Shown piece after piece: positions 55,507 through 64,000 of a stretch of DNA of 64,000 nt. Position 1 is the stretch's first letter; every line of letters begins with the position of its first letter. A program made the position numbers and the translations under genes. Under the pieces are notes generated by a model. It was given only the letters and a program-made list of their open reading frames with translations, was not told the DNA's origin and searched no databases. The stretch is from JAJRVM01 sp963700515 (GTDB taxonomy: Bacteria; Planctomycetota; Planctomycetia; Pirellulales; Pirellulaceae), in the NCBI GenBank assembly GCA_963700515.1, contig CAVOXY010000001.1, forward strand, positions 1 to 64,000, given 5' to 3'.

Positions 55507-57469
55507 TCATGCCGGTTGAAACGCCGGGTTTCCGGCCGTCAGGCTCATCATCGACAGGCTGAAGTACCAACTGACGTTGTCAGCGACCTTCGTCGCATCG
55601 TAGGTCACGCGAAGCGGGTCCGCCGTCGACCATCAACACCGCTGCCAGCTGTATTTGGATGCGTCCGGCCACTGGTTGACGGCCAGCCGCAAGCGGCCGT
55701 CAGATTGGCAGACCAAATCGATACTAAATGGTCGCGGAGATGGGAACGATTGTTGCGCCCGAGCCGATCTGCAGACTGTCTGGCTTGAGCCAGCCCAGAA
55801 TGGTAAACGACCGCAAACCGCGCAAGTTGTCCAGCGCGGTGTCACCGGCCTGGGCCCAGCCCCACGGCTCCCCATCAGGCAGTTGGATCGTTCCATCTTG
55901 ACCACGCTTGGCGGTCCCCTTCATGGTCAGCAGCGGCATCTCTCCGTCGTCGAACCCCGCGCGGACAATCGATTCATTCGCGCTGACGGTCGACGGCGAC
56001 CTGCACGAAGTTAACCGCGCTGCCGCCGTCACGATCGGTCACGCGCAACGTCACGGTGTACAGGCCAGGCCGCTTGGAAAGGTGTGCGTCGCCGGGTCTT
56101 GCGTGGACGTGGCGCCGTCGCCGAAATCCCAGGCTGCCGTTGCCGCGTCCGTGTTGCTACGGAAAGTCACGCTCAGCGGTGGAATGCCCTCGGTGGGGGA
56201 CGCTGAGATATTGGCTTCCGGCCGCAGTTTTTCGCCGCGGCAGCGTAGGGCGTGAAGCGGTAGGCCAGATCCGACTGGCCGACCCCGCCCCGTACTCACC
56301 CGGCTGCGCGGTGCCCAATGGCAAAACGGTCATTTCCCACGGATCGACGAGATCCACTTTGTAAGGCTGGTCACCCGAGAGATCGACGCTCTGCGGCCGC
56401 GAATCCACGCAGTACAGCAGATAGTATGTGCCGCCCTTGGCCAGCAAGTATCGACCCTGATCGTCACCCAGCGGTTGCAGTTCGTCGAATGGCGGCGATT
56501 GGGCCAAGAAATCCTTGAGCCACTGGATGCGCTGCGGGCTTTCGCCGTGCAGCACGCCTCCCTTGCGACCACCAGAGGATGTCGTCGGGATGCTTGTAGG
56601 TTTCGCCATGACCGACGTAACAGCCGCTCATCGTGCCGAGCCAGAACCGCTGGGTCATGGTCTTCGGCGTCGAGGTTGCCCCAGCCCTGCGGAACGTCGC
56701 CCTCGTATTTGCACTCGTCGTAGATCACCGGTTTCTGATACTGCGTGCGATATCCGACGCCGCCGTCCATGTCGGAGTCTGCAGACTGGCGTGAGTGACC
56801 CAGTCTCGCGTATGGTCGTACCAGACTCGGCCGTTGTGAATGCCTCGCAAGCGGCGGTGAGGATCTTCGTTCTGCAGGATCTGGAAGAAGCGGTCCCAGT
56901 CCTCCATCTGTTTGTTGCCGCGATGGCCCTGGGTCGATCGGTCATGAAATCGAACTCGTTGGCCAGCGACCACCAGACGTTGCGATAGGCCGACAGCCGG
57001 GCGATGCAATACCGCAGATAACGGTCGTCCTGCGGATCGCTCATATCCGCGAATCCCCAGCGGTCGTAGGGGTGCCAGAGGATGAGGTCGGCTTCGATGC
57101 CCAGCCGCTGCAGATCCAAGATGCGTTGCTCGAGGTGACGCCAGAACGCCGGATCGGGACGATCGAAGTCGAACTTGGCCATCGGCCTTCTTGCGGAACG
57201 CGAACAACTCCGGTTCGTTCTCGTTGTAGGCGTACGTCTTGGGAAACACGCAGAAGCGGATCTTGTTGAAGGGAGACGCGGCCAGGGTCTTGAGCGTCTG
57301 CTGTTGCAGCTCCTCGCGTCTGATGCACCCAGGCGTAGCACGTGGTGCCGAACTGATGATACGGCGTACCGTCGGCGTAGCGCAGGTAGAACGTCTTGAA
57401 GACTTGCAGGGGCCCGTGGTTATCCGCCGCCGGCGGGCCGGCCGTAAGCTCCCCGCTCTGGCCGTTCAA
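55507..57469 (-). pseudogene. DUF4038 (apiosidase-like, GH140) protein, N-terminus deleted, many frame breaks
   Basis: Homology starts abruptly at LNGQSGELTAGPPAADNHGP (the end of a DUF5060-like Ig domain), 8 bp from the GH97 stop; the signal peptide and most of DUF5060 are gone. The DUF4038 barrel follows in changing frames: YADGTPYHQFGTTCYAWVHQT, FPKTYAYNENEPELFAF, YLRYCIARLSAYRNVWWSLANEFDF (Asn-Glu catalytic-type pair), KPVIYDECKYEGDVPQGWG, FWLGTMSGCYVGHGETY. Downstream are a PKD-like domain (PLSVTFRSNTDAATAAWDFGDG) and a LamG module (RSFTILGWLKPDSLQIGSG). At least six shifts. The family includes enzymes acting on rhamnogalacturonan II apiose. Confidence 0.65.
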
Positions 57470-57476
57470 TAGTCCT

Positions 57477-59905
57477 TTAGCGAGGTTGCCCCTCCTGCGC
57501 GCTTGCTGCACACTTGACGCCGAACCCACCGTTGGCTGGCATCGACACCTTGAGCGGGCTGGCCGTATCGATAGTCACATCGTCGACCGCGATGCGCGTT
57601 TTCACGGCGTCCAACGGCAATTCCCTGATTTCTGACCCCGGAATGTCGAATTCCCGGCAGACGATCTGCTGCGGCGGCAGATTCAGCTTGCCATGCAGCT
57701 GCCGATCGTTGACCAGCAAGCTTTGGCAGCGGCTCTCGTTGTGCGATAGGTACATGACCCGCAACTTGTAGCGAGCGGCCTTGTCGAGATCGGCGAACCG
57801 GTAGAGGATCGTAGTCTCACTGAAGTTGACCGTACGGGCCGCGTCATGCTCGTCGCACGCGGCGAAGGGGATTTCTCCCGCACTGTACGTCCAGTTCTGG
57901 CCCGAGACCAGATCTCTTTGACGCCCCTGCAGGCCGCAATCGTCCACTGCAACCAGGTGGTAGCCCTCCGGAGCATCGCTCATGCCGTTGGGCTTCTGGT
58001 AGTCGAGGCTGTTAGCAGGCGATTTGGTAGACCACAACTCGATCCAGCTGAGGACCGCGTTTACGCCGCCGTGGTTCTGCACGCTCACGTCGCATCCGAC
58101 TGTCGTTCGTGCCGGAGCATCATGGTACAGCTGGGCACGGTACGTGCCAGGCCGGAGGAAGTCGAGCGGAACAACCACTTCACGTGGCGTGCCTGCGTTG
58201 ATTCCCACGAGGTACCAGTCATTCCCTTTGCGGCGAGCCAGGACGGCGAACTCGCCGGGGAATCCATCCACGAAATGAATGTCGTCCCATGCTGACGGGA
58301 TGTTCTTCAAGAAGCCCTTCGCCGGGTTGTCCTTCATGCTCTCGGGACTCACCGACATGCACTGCCAGCCCGATTCAAACAGGACGGCCAGTGCCATCTC
58401 ATGCGCGTTGGAGGTGATTCGGCGGGAGAATGGCGTGCCGGTCAGCTCGAAACCGCTCGGGCAGCTATCCATCGACCCAACGATGTTGCGGGTGAAGACG
58501 AGATTCACGTTGAAGGCCGGAGTTGGGCCGTACTCGAAAAGAAAATACTCCTCGCCCTTCACACCCTCCAGGGTGGCGATGTGAGGCCAGCGGCGCTGCT
58601 GTCCTCTGGGCATCGTTTCCCCATGATAGCTGAGCATCAGTTTACGCTCGGCGCACTCCCGAGCGATGGTTTCCCGAAACTGGAACCGCTCCTGGGAATC
58701 ACTCTCCAGGAAATCGACTTTGATTCCCTTCAGCCCGTGCTTCACGAAGTAACCCAGGATCTTCTCCCGCTTTTCCGGGGTGTCGAGGTTCTTCCAGTGA
58801 TCCCATCCGTACACGTTGATCCCCTTGCCGCGCGCGTACGCCACGAGTTCCGGAATCCACGTAATCGCCATCCATTTGTCCGGCGTATCCGCTATCTGGT
58901 TCCCCAGGGCCAGCGCATTGTCGAATTCGATCCAGGTCCAGCCCATTTCACTGGCGAGGTCCACGAACTGCTTCATCCTCTCCAAGCTCATGTTGTTGGT
59001 GCTCGGCCCGGTCATCCAGGCAATCACGTCGACTCCCGGCTTGATCCAACTGGTGTCGGCAATCTCGCTCGGCGGATTCAGGTTGGCAACCAACGTCGAT
59101 TCGACCAGAGTCCCCAAACTCTTGCCGATAATGGCGACGCGCCAGGGTGTGAGCCAGGGAAGGGTGGAGGAGGGTTGTTCGGGGAGCTGGAAAGTGAGAA
59201 CTTCGCCGTTGGCCTCCTGAAACTTCAGGCGAGCGCCGGCGTAGGTCCCATCGACAGCCGCTTCGGTCACGTAGATCCAGTAACCACTTGGGCGCGTGCA
59301 GCAGTGCCGGGACGGCGATGTCATAATCGATGCCTGCCAGTTTGGCATGGGCGTCGTAGTACCACTCGTAATGCGGTTGGGTGTAGCGTGCGAACCAGCC
59401 CTGCGAACCGGCTGGGATGTGGAAACTGGAAACTTCGTTCAACACGGTATCGGTGCCCGTCGCCGTGGATTCGGTAGCGATAGGCCACGCCATCATCGTA
59501 GGCCCGCAGTATAAGGCTTATCTTGGCGTTCGTATCGTTGAGGAAGTCCAGCGTCAGTTCATTCGCGTGGTTAATGCACTGACTTTTCTTTCCCACCGGC
59601 ATGGCATATCGCTCATCAATAATGCCGGCAGACTGCTGGACGAAACGCAAGTTCTCCGTGAACTGTCCGAGTCGCTCGAGCGTTATGCCCAGCGGCGCAC
59701 TGGGCAGCACTTCGCCGTTGTCACCCAGTACCCGGCAGGATAGACCGGTCGCAGCGGAGCCCGCACCAGACGGCTCCTTCATCTCCACGACAAGCGAGAG
59801 GCTGCCACTGGGAGACGAGACGGACCAGGGGCCGTTCTCGGAAGCCGCGGCGACCGTCAGCACACCGACCCACAGGATCGCAAGGGAGGTGATCAGCAGT
59901 CTCAT
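57477..59905 (-). CDS. GH97 alpha-glucosidase/galactosidase (two frameshifts)
   Basis: About 808 residues joined. Start ATG 59905 behind AAAGGACAG; signal peptide MRLLITSLAILWVGVLTVAA. The N-terminal GH97 beta-sandwich (SPSGSLSLVVEMKEPSG, DDGVAYRYRI) is followed by a break near 59460 (FHIPAGSQGWFARYTQPHYEWYYD) and another near 59300, then the catalytic barrel (GWTWIEFDNALAL, GINVYGWDHWKNLDTPEK, HGLKGIKVDFLESDSQE, LMLSYHGETMPRGQQRRWPHIATLEGVKGEEYF). The Asp in VDFLESD suggests the retaining (nucleophile) branch, and the Ca-ligand Glu set is partly visible. The C-terminus adds a carbohydrate-binding-like module. Activity: alpha-galactosidase or alpha-glucosidase. Confidence 0.82.
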
Positions 59906-59968
59906 GGAACTGTCCTTTGATCAGCAGAGAGTCAAGACAACCACATTCTGTCCAAGCTGGGCGACGAA

Positions 59969-62348
59969 CTACCAGACCTGAACGACCCGAAAACCAACGG
60001 TTGGGTACCGGTCCGACGGCGAGCGTGCGTGGCGAAACGCCGCTCGACAGGCGGGAGTCGCGTCGCTCCAACTGCCTCCCCGACACACGCGCTCCGAACC
60101 GGAAACAGGACCTTTGGGATTGTCCTGCGGCGATTGCTCGTAGTACTTCTGGTCATACCAGTCCTGGCACCACTCCCACACGTTCCCTTGCATGTCATAA
60201 ATACCGAGCGTGTTGGGTTCGAGTTGTCCCACTTCGACTGTAAACGGATGGCCATCATCCCAAGCCGAGGCGGGACCGGCGACGACTTGCGGCCACTGCT
60301 GCGCCAGCGATGTGTCGGCGACGTTGGCCCACTTGCGCAACTCTTCGGTATCGCGAACGTCGTCCGCAGGTCCGGTGATCCCCAAACGGCAGACGTACTC
60401 CCACTCGGGCTTCGGTGGGCAACCGACACTCGTCACCTTCGGCGCTCTGCAAGTAGTCGCAGAACCCGACCGCGTCGTTCCAGCTCACGTTGACGACCGG
60501 GTGCTGGTCGCTTTGCGGGAAACCAGGATTTTCCCAGGTGTACTGCGACCCGGTTTCCAAGACTCCCGTCGTCGTGTTGAGACCCCAGCCGTTGCTGCCG
60601 TGTGTGCCGTCCGGACGGTAGTCACCCCATTTGACACAGTTGCGAAACTGCCCGACCGTCACCTCGTACTTGGAAATGTAAAACGGCTTGGCGATCCTGA
60701 CGCGATGCGGCGGACATTCACCTGGCAATCGCTCGATGTACCACTGAGGCATTTTCTGCGCCGTAGCCTCTTCGCCCAGCCGATCTACCTCTGCTTTGCT
60801 GGACCCCATGTCGAACTCACCTGGGGGAATCAAGATGCACTTCATCCCCAGCAGGTTTGTGTATTCCACAGGCAGGCCCAGGTGCCGCGACCATGCTTGT
60901 TGACTCTCTCGGATCCGATCGGCGGTCAACGGAGGGACGAGTGGCGGTGGCACTTCAGACGTCATGGATTTTGGAGCCAACGTGCCGGGAGAATTCCGGT
61001 CATCCGCCAGCGCATTGGCAGTCGGTTCATGAGCGGCCAGACTCGCGCACACGAGTTCTTCGTCATTTCGCGCAAAGATGTGCTTGTAGGCGAACGCCGG
61101 ATGCGACCAGCAGACTCCACTGCGACGCCGCAACTGGACTCGCGTCGGTTCAATCAACTTGGCGCGACTGATCTGCTCGAACCCTTGTGGCGACACCCGG
61201 GAAATGATCAGCTCGCCACGATCGTTGAAGAGCCACGTCTTGTCGCCATTGTGGACCAGGTGGGCCATTCCCCAGATGACCTGAGATGTGGCCGAGCGAT
61301 CTTCCCAGATTTGCGCGCCGGTGTTGGCATTGAGACAACGCAATTGCCCGAAATAGTCAATTCCGTACAGGAATTCGCTCGCCAACCAAGGTGTCGATAT
61401 CACGGCATGCAGGCTCTCGCCGCTGCGCCGAGCCGGCCCGGCGTACTCCCAGAGTAGTTCGACTTTCAATTCATCCGGATCCAGCCGCAGCATCTGCGCG
61501 CCATCGAGGGTACAGGAGACGAACAGCCGATGGGAATCGTACGCGGGCGTCGCGATGGTATCGATCCAGCCTCCTTTGTGCTCCCATGCATGCCGCCAGT
61601 GGAGAACTCCGGAACTGGGATCCAATCCTGAGACGCTGGCTCCCGTCCAGCAGACCAGCACGCGGTGCCCTGCTTGATCGACAATGATAGGAGAAGAATA
61701 CGACCCCGGATCGTCCAACGCTCTCCATCGTTCTTGTCCGCTTTTCTTGTCGAGGGCCACGAGGCACGCGCCGTCAGCACCGCCGATTTGCAGAATTACC
61801 AGGTCTCCGTCGACCAACGGAGCCGGGGCAAATCCCCACGGCAACAGCTCGACTTTGTATTCCTCGACCAGATCCTTCTGCCAGAGCACCTGGCCCGTCG
61901 CGCCATCCAGGCAATGAAAATGGCCGACCGTGCCCAGTGCATAAGCACGGCCGTCGTCCAGCGTGAGGGACGCCCGCGGTCCGGCAGGAAAACCGACGGG
62001 ACCGTAATCGCACGGGTAAGAGTGAATCCACAATGTCTTGCCCGTTTTCCAATCCAGGCAGTGGATCCGTTCCGCTTGCTGGGGTTCCCGCACATAATCG
62101 CTCACATAGACGCGACCATCCGCAACGGTCGGACCGCTGTACCCGCTGGAAATACCAGTTCGCCAGCGGAGCTCGATCCGAGATGCCGCGAACTTCTCCA
62201 CGATCCCCGACTCGTGCCAGACGCCGTCCCGGCCGGGACCACGCCACTGCGGCCAGTCGTCGGCCATGAGCGTGCCACACAGGAAGGACCAAGCCAACAC
62301 AACATGCAGCGCAACGAGTGATCTCGTTAAGTGGTGTTTCTTATGCAT
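59969..62348 (-). CDS. PQQ beta-propeller fused to formylglycine-generating-enzyme-like domain (one frameshift)
   Basis: Signal peptide LVALHVVLAWSFLCGTLMA. The propeller opens DDWPQWRGPGRDGVW and has typical blades (RIHCLDWKTGKTLWIHSYP, FHCLDGATGQVLWQKDLV). A linker leads into an FGE-sulfatase (SUMF1-like) domain: LGMKCILIPPGEFDMGS, KPFYISKYEVTVGQF, HPVVNVSWNDAVGFCDYL, RLPTEA, a break near 60430, then PEWEYVCR, YDMQGNVWEWCQDWYD, RVCRGGSWSD, GFRVVQVW. The copper-binding Cys pair of true FGE is not evident, so it is probably a binding domain and not an active FGE. Ends 63 bp before the GH97 start. Confidence 0.82.
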
Positions 62349-62433
62349 CCGGGGTCGCCCAGCTGGATTCGACTACGAAGTTACCACAGACCTTCCACAC
62401 CCAGACGATAGCTCAAACCCGCGGACGGTACAA

Positions 62434-62526
62434 CTAACTTCGGCTCGCTCCTGCGCACACCACAACTGGTGAGCTACCCACGACGAGCGCGGCAATGCAC
62501 ATGTTCGTGTCCAGCAGGTATGGCAT
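62434..62526 (-). pseudogene. vapC: vapC toxin stub (PIN domain start only)
   Basis: ATG 62526 follows a GGTGG ribosome site 11 nt after the vapB stop. It encodes MPYLLDTNMCIAAL, the classic PIN-domain first strand with its first acidic residue (LDTN). After about 14-16 codons homology stops and a TAG follows at codon 31. The toxin is thus lost by truncation. Confidence 0.7.
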
Positions 62527-62537
62527 GGGCCACCAAT

Positions 62538-62771
62538 TCAGCGGAGAGCCGGCGCGGGTGGAACCTGACCTCGGCGGGGTCGACCGAATGCCGGATCGTC
62601 GATGCGGATGGCTTCAAAGAAATTTGGGGGCCACGTCGCCAATGCGAGGGGTTCCAGAATCACAGCCTTGCCTTGTCGGCGAATCGACACCGTTGACTGA
62701 TCGAAATGATAACCGTCCGGCAGTTTGACGGCCTGTGTTCCGTCGAGTTGGATGACTTCAGCCGTCTTCAT
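62538..62771 (-). CDS. vapB: VapB-type antitoxin (AbrB/SpoVT fold)
   Basis: 77 residues from MKTAEVIQLDGTQAVKLPDGYHF; GGGAG upstream decides the start. Swapped-hairpin DNA-binding fold of the VapB/SpoVT-AbrB family at residues 1-46 (IQLDGTQAVKLPDGY, VSIRRQGKAVILEP), then a toxin-binding tail (WPPNFFEAIRIDDPAFGRPRRG). Normally autorepresses the vapBC operon and neutralises the VapC RNase. Here the partner is only a stub, so it is an orphan antitoxin. Confidence 0.82.
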   Translation of the reverse strand: MKTAEVIQLDGTQAVKLPDGYHFDQSTVSIRRQGKAVILEPLALATWPPNFFEAIRIDDPAFGRPRRGQVPPAPALR

Positions 62772-63241
62772 GTCATACTCCCAAAACAGGAATACTTCCG
62801 ATCCCAAGTATACCACAACCATGCCCAACGTCACTTCAACTGAATCCGGTTCGTCCTTCGGACACCAACCGACAGCGCCCAGCAGAATCGTTTGGAGAGC
62901 CCATGGTCGTGGAAGCTCTGCGTCTGTTCCCACGGAGCCTGCATACCAAAACGATAGCCCTATACCTACAGGCAGTACAACTGACTCGGTGTGCTGCTGC
63001 AGCGAATCCTGCGCCGGCCTTCAACGCCAGGCGAGGCGGGTTGCCGTGTCCTCGAAACGGGCCATAGGGAGGCTTCCTGCCAGTAGCTGGCAAGTCACGT
63101 TCACCCCTGCCCACAAGCCCAGGGGAGTCTGCACTCCTGGCTGAAATTTGCTAAAGTGTTACGAATGCGCAACTACGACTACTGCCGTGACAGACAAACT
63201 CATCTGAGCACCTCCAAGATAGCAACGAAATGGAGCTGGTG
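62772..63241. other. Intergenic region, no gene seen
   Basis: About 470 bp between vapB and the beta-helix gene on the opposite strand (divergent). It should contain the promoters of both. No convincing ORF, repeat or dyad noted. Confidence 0.45.
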
Positions 63242-64000
63242 ATGAAGCAAATGCAAAAATATCTTGTCACGATCGCCCTGGCGTTGACAGGCCACGTGGC
63301 GACCGCCGCCGACTTGTACGTCTCGCCCGAGGGCAATGACGCCTGGACCGGCACGCTGGAGAAGCCGAACCCGGCGCGGACCGACGGTCCGCTGGCATCG
63401 CTGGTCGGCGCACGGGACGCGATCCGCCAGCTCAAAGCCGCCGGGGCGCTGCAGCAGCCGATCCGCGTCCGCATCCAAAGCGGCCAGTATGCCGTCCGCG
63501 AACCACTCGTCTTCGAGCCGCAGGATTCCGGCACGGAGCAATGCCCGATCAGCTACGTCGGCGATCCCGCGCAGGCGGCCGATCATCTCCGGCGGCACGC
63601 AGGTCACCGGCTGGCAGAAGCAGGGCGACCGCTGGGTCACGCATCTGCCCGAAGTGGAGGCGGGCGAGTGGACCTTCGCCGCGCTGTGGGTCAACGGCGA
63701 GCGCCGCACCCGGCGCGAATGCCGAACGAGGACTATTTCTATACGGCCGGCAAGGCTCCACCGATCACCGACCCGCAGACCGGCAAACCCGCTTCCAGTG
63801 CCCACCTCGCGTTTCGTTTCAAGCCGGGCGACATGCGCCCGTTCAGCCACCTCGACGACGCCGTCGTCGTCGTCTACCAGTCGTGGGAGGTCGGTCATCA
63901 GCGGATCGCGTCCGTGGACGAGGCGAAGCGTGTCGTCACCTTCCGCAGTCCGCTGCCGTGGGCTTTCGACTACTGGGGTGGCAACGTCCGCTACTTTGTC
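63242..64000 (+). CDS. Secreted right-handed beta-helix protein, 5' part (frameshifted, runs off window)
   Basis: Start ATG 63242 (GGAG 6 nt upstream); signal peptide MKQMQKYLVTIALALTGHVATA. The mature start LYVSPEGNDAWTGTLEKPN is the signature opening of parallel beta-helix/pectate-lyase-like proteins. Then SLVGARDAIRQLKAAG and IRVRIQSGQYAVREPLVFEPQDSG. Breaks near 63585 and 63720. Later pieces (GRPLGHASA frame aside): EDYFYTAGKAPPITD, AHLAFRFKPGDMRPF, DDAVVVVYQSWEVGHQRI. The C-terminal helix repeats lie beyond 64000. Likely polysaccharide lyase, hydrolase or epimerase; not assignable further. Confidence 0.7.
   Translation, partial: MKQMQKYLVTIALALTGHVATAADLYVSPEGNDAWTGTLEKPNPARTDGPLASLVGARDAIRQLKAAGALQQPIRVRIQSGQYAVREPLVFEPQDSGTEQCPISYVGDPAQAADHLRRHAGHRLAEAGRPLGHASARSGGGRVDLRRAVGQRRAPHPARMPNEDYFYTAGKAPPITDPQTGKPASSAHLAFRFKPGDMRPFSHLDDAVVVVYQSWEVGHQRIASVDEAKRVVTFRSPLPWAFDYWGGNVRYFV

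Overview
The window looks like a piece of a planctomycete chromosome (Pirellulales-like). The evidence is family content, not a marker gene: an S/T kinase with a C-terminal DUF4384-like region, giant PQQ beta-propeller proteins fused to other domains, a PQQ/formylglycine-enzyme-like fusion, Tat-exported isomerase-fold proteins, a GH127 (DUF1680) enzyme, LamG-bearing hydrolases, VCBS repeat proteins and UroD/MtaA-like proteins. No rRNA, tRNA or CRISPR array was seen.

Region 1 (1-9.7 kb) is a stack of nested mobile DNA on the minus strand. An inner RIT element (three overlapping tyrosine recombinases, ritA-ritB-ritC, 182-3619) sits inside the ritB gene of an outer RIT element, exactly at its catalytic H-x-x-R segment. 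The outer RIT (window start to about 5757) itself interrupts istB of an IS21-like element. That IS21-like unit has two unusual upstream genes, one ParB-like and one zinc-ribbon-like, and ends near 9.6-9.7 kb in hairpin and repeat sequences.

Region 2 (9.8-24.2 kb) is mostly intact: S/T kinase, an alkyltransferase-like protein with Trp in place of the active Cys, GH127 beta-L-arabinofuranosidase translationally coupled to an alpha/beta hydrolase, a Tat-exported isomerase-fold protein, a secreted TIM-barrel-like protein, a secreted beta-helix/PKD protein and a LamG-GH36 alpha-galactosidase. REPIN-like hairpin repeats lie between some of these genes.

Region 3 (24.7-32.3 kb) holds a second GH36 gene broken by many frameshifts, a B12-binding radical SAM protein, a winged-helix regulator plus membrane protein operon, a GH28-like beta-helix protein and a tandem array of 67-bp hairpin repeats. 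Matching dyads in front of the radical SAM gene and the regulator operon suggest one small regulon.

Region 4 (32.3-44.2 kb) holds a UroD/MtaA-like protein, an enolase-like protein lacking the active-site His, an APH-type kinase, a very large PQQ/methyltransferase/CBM9/malectin-like protein and a divergent SSS-family transporter with two mini membrane proteins.

Region 5 (44.3-64 kb) is again carbohydrate-oriented: a second isomerase-fold protein, a GH32/43-like protein, DegT aminotransferase, GH2 remnant, VCBS protein, DUF4038/GH140-like protein, GH97, PQQ-FGE fusion and a beta-helix protein running off the end. Nearly every gene here has frame breaks, and several are physically truncated: GH2 without its barrel, a Gfo/Idh/MocA stub, a vapC stub beside vapB, and DUF4038 without its N-terminus. 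The truncations are real sequence loss; many of the single-base frame breaks may be sequencing indels.

The enzyme set (arabinofuranosidase, galactosidases, GH28-like, apiosidase-like, GH97, isomerase-fold proteins, SSS transporter) points to degradation of branched plant or algal polysaccharides such as pectin or arabinogalactan. This is inference from family membership.
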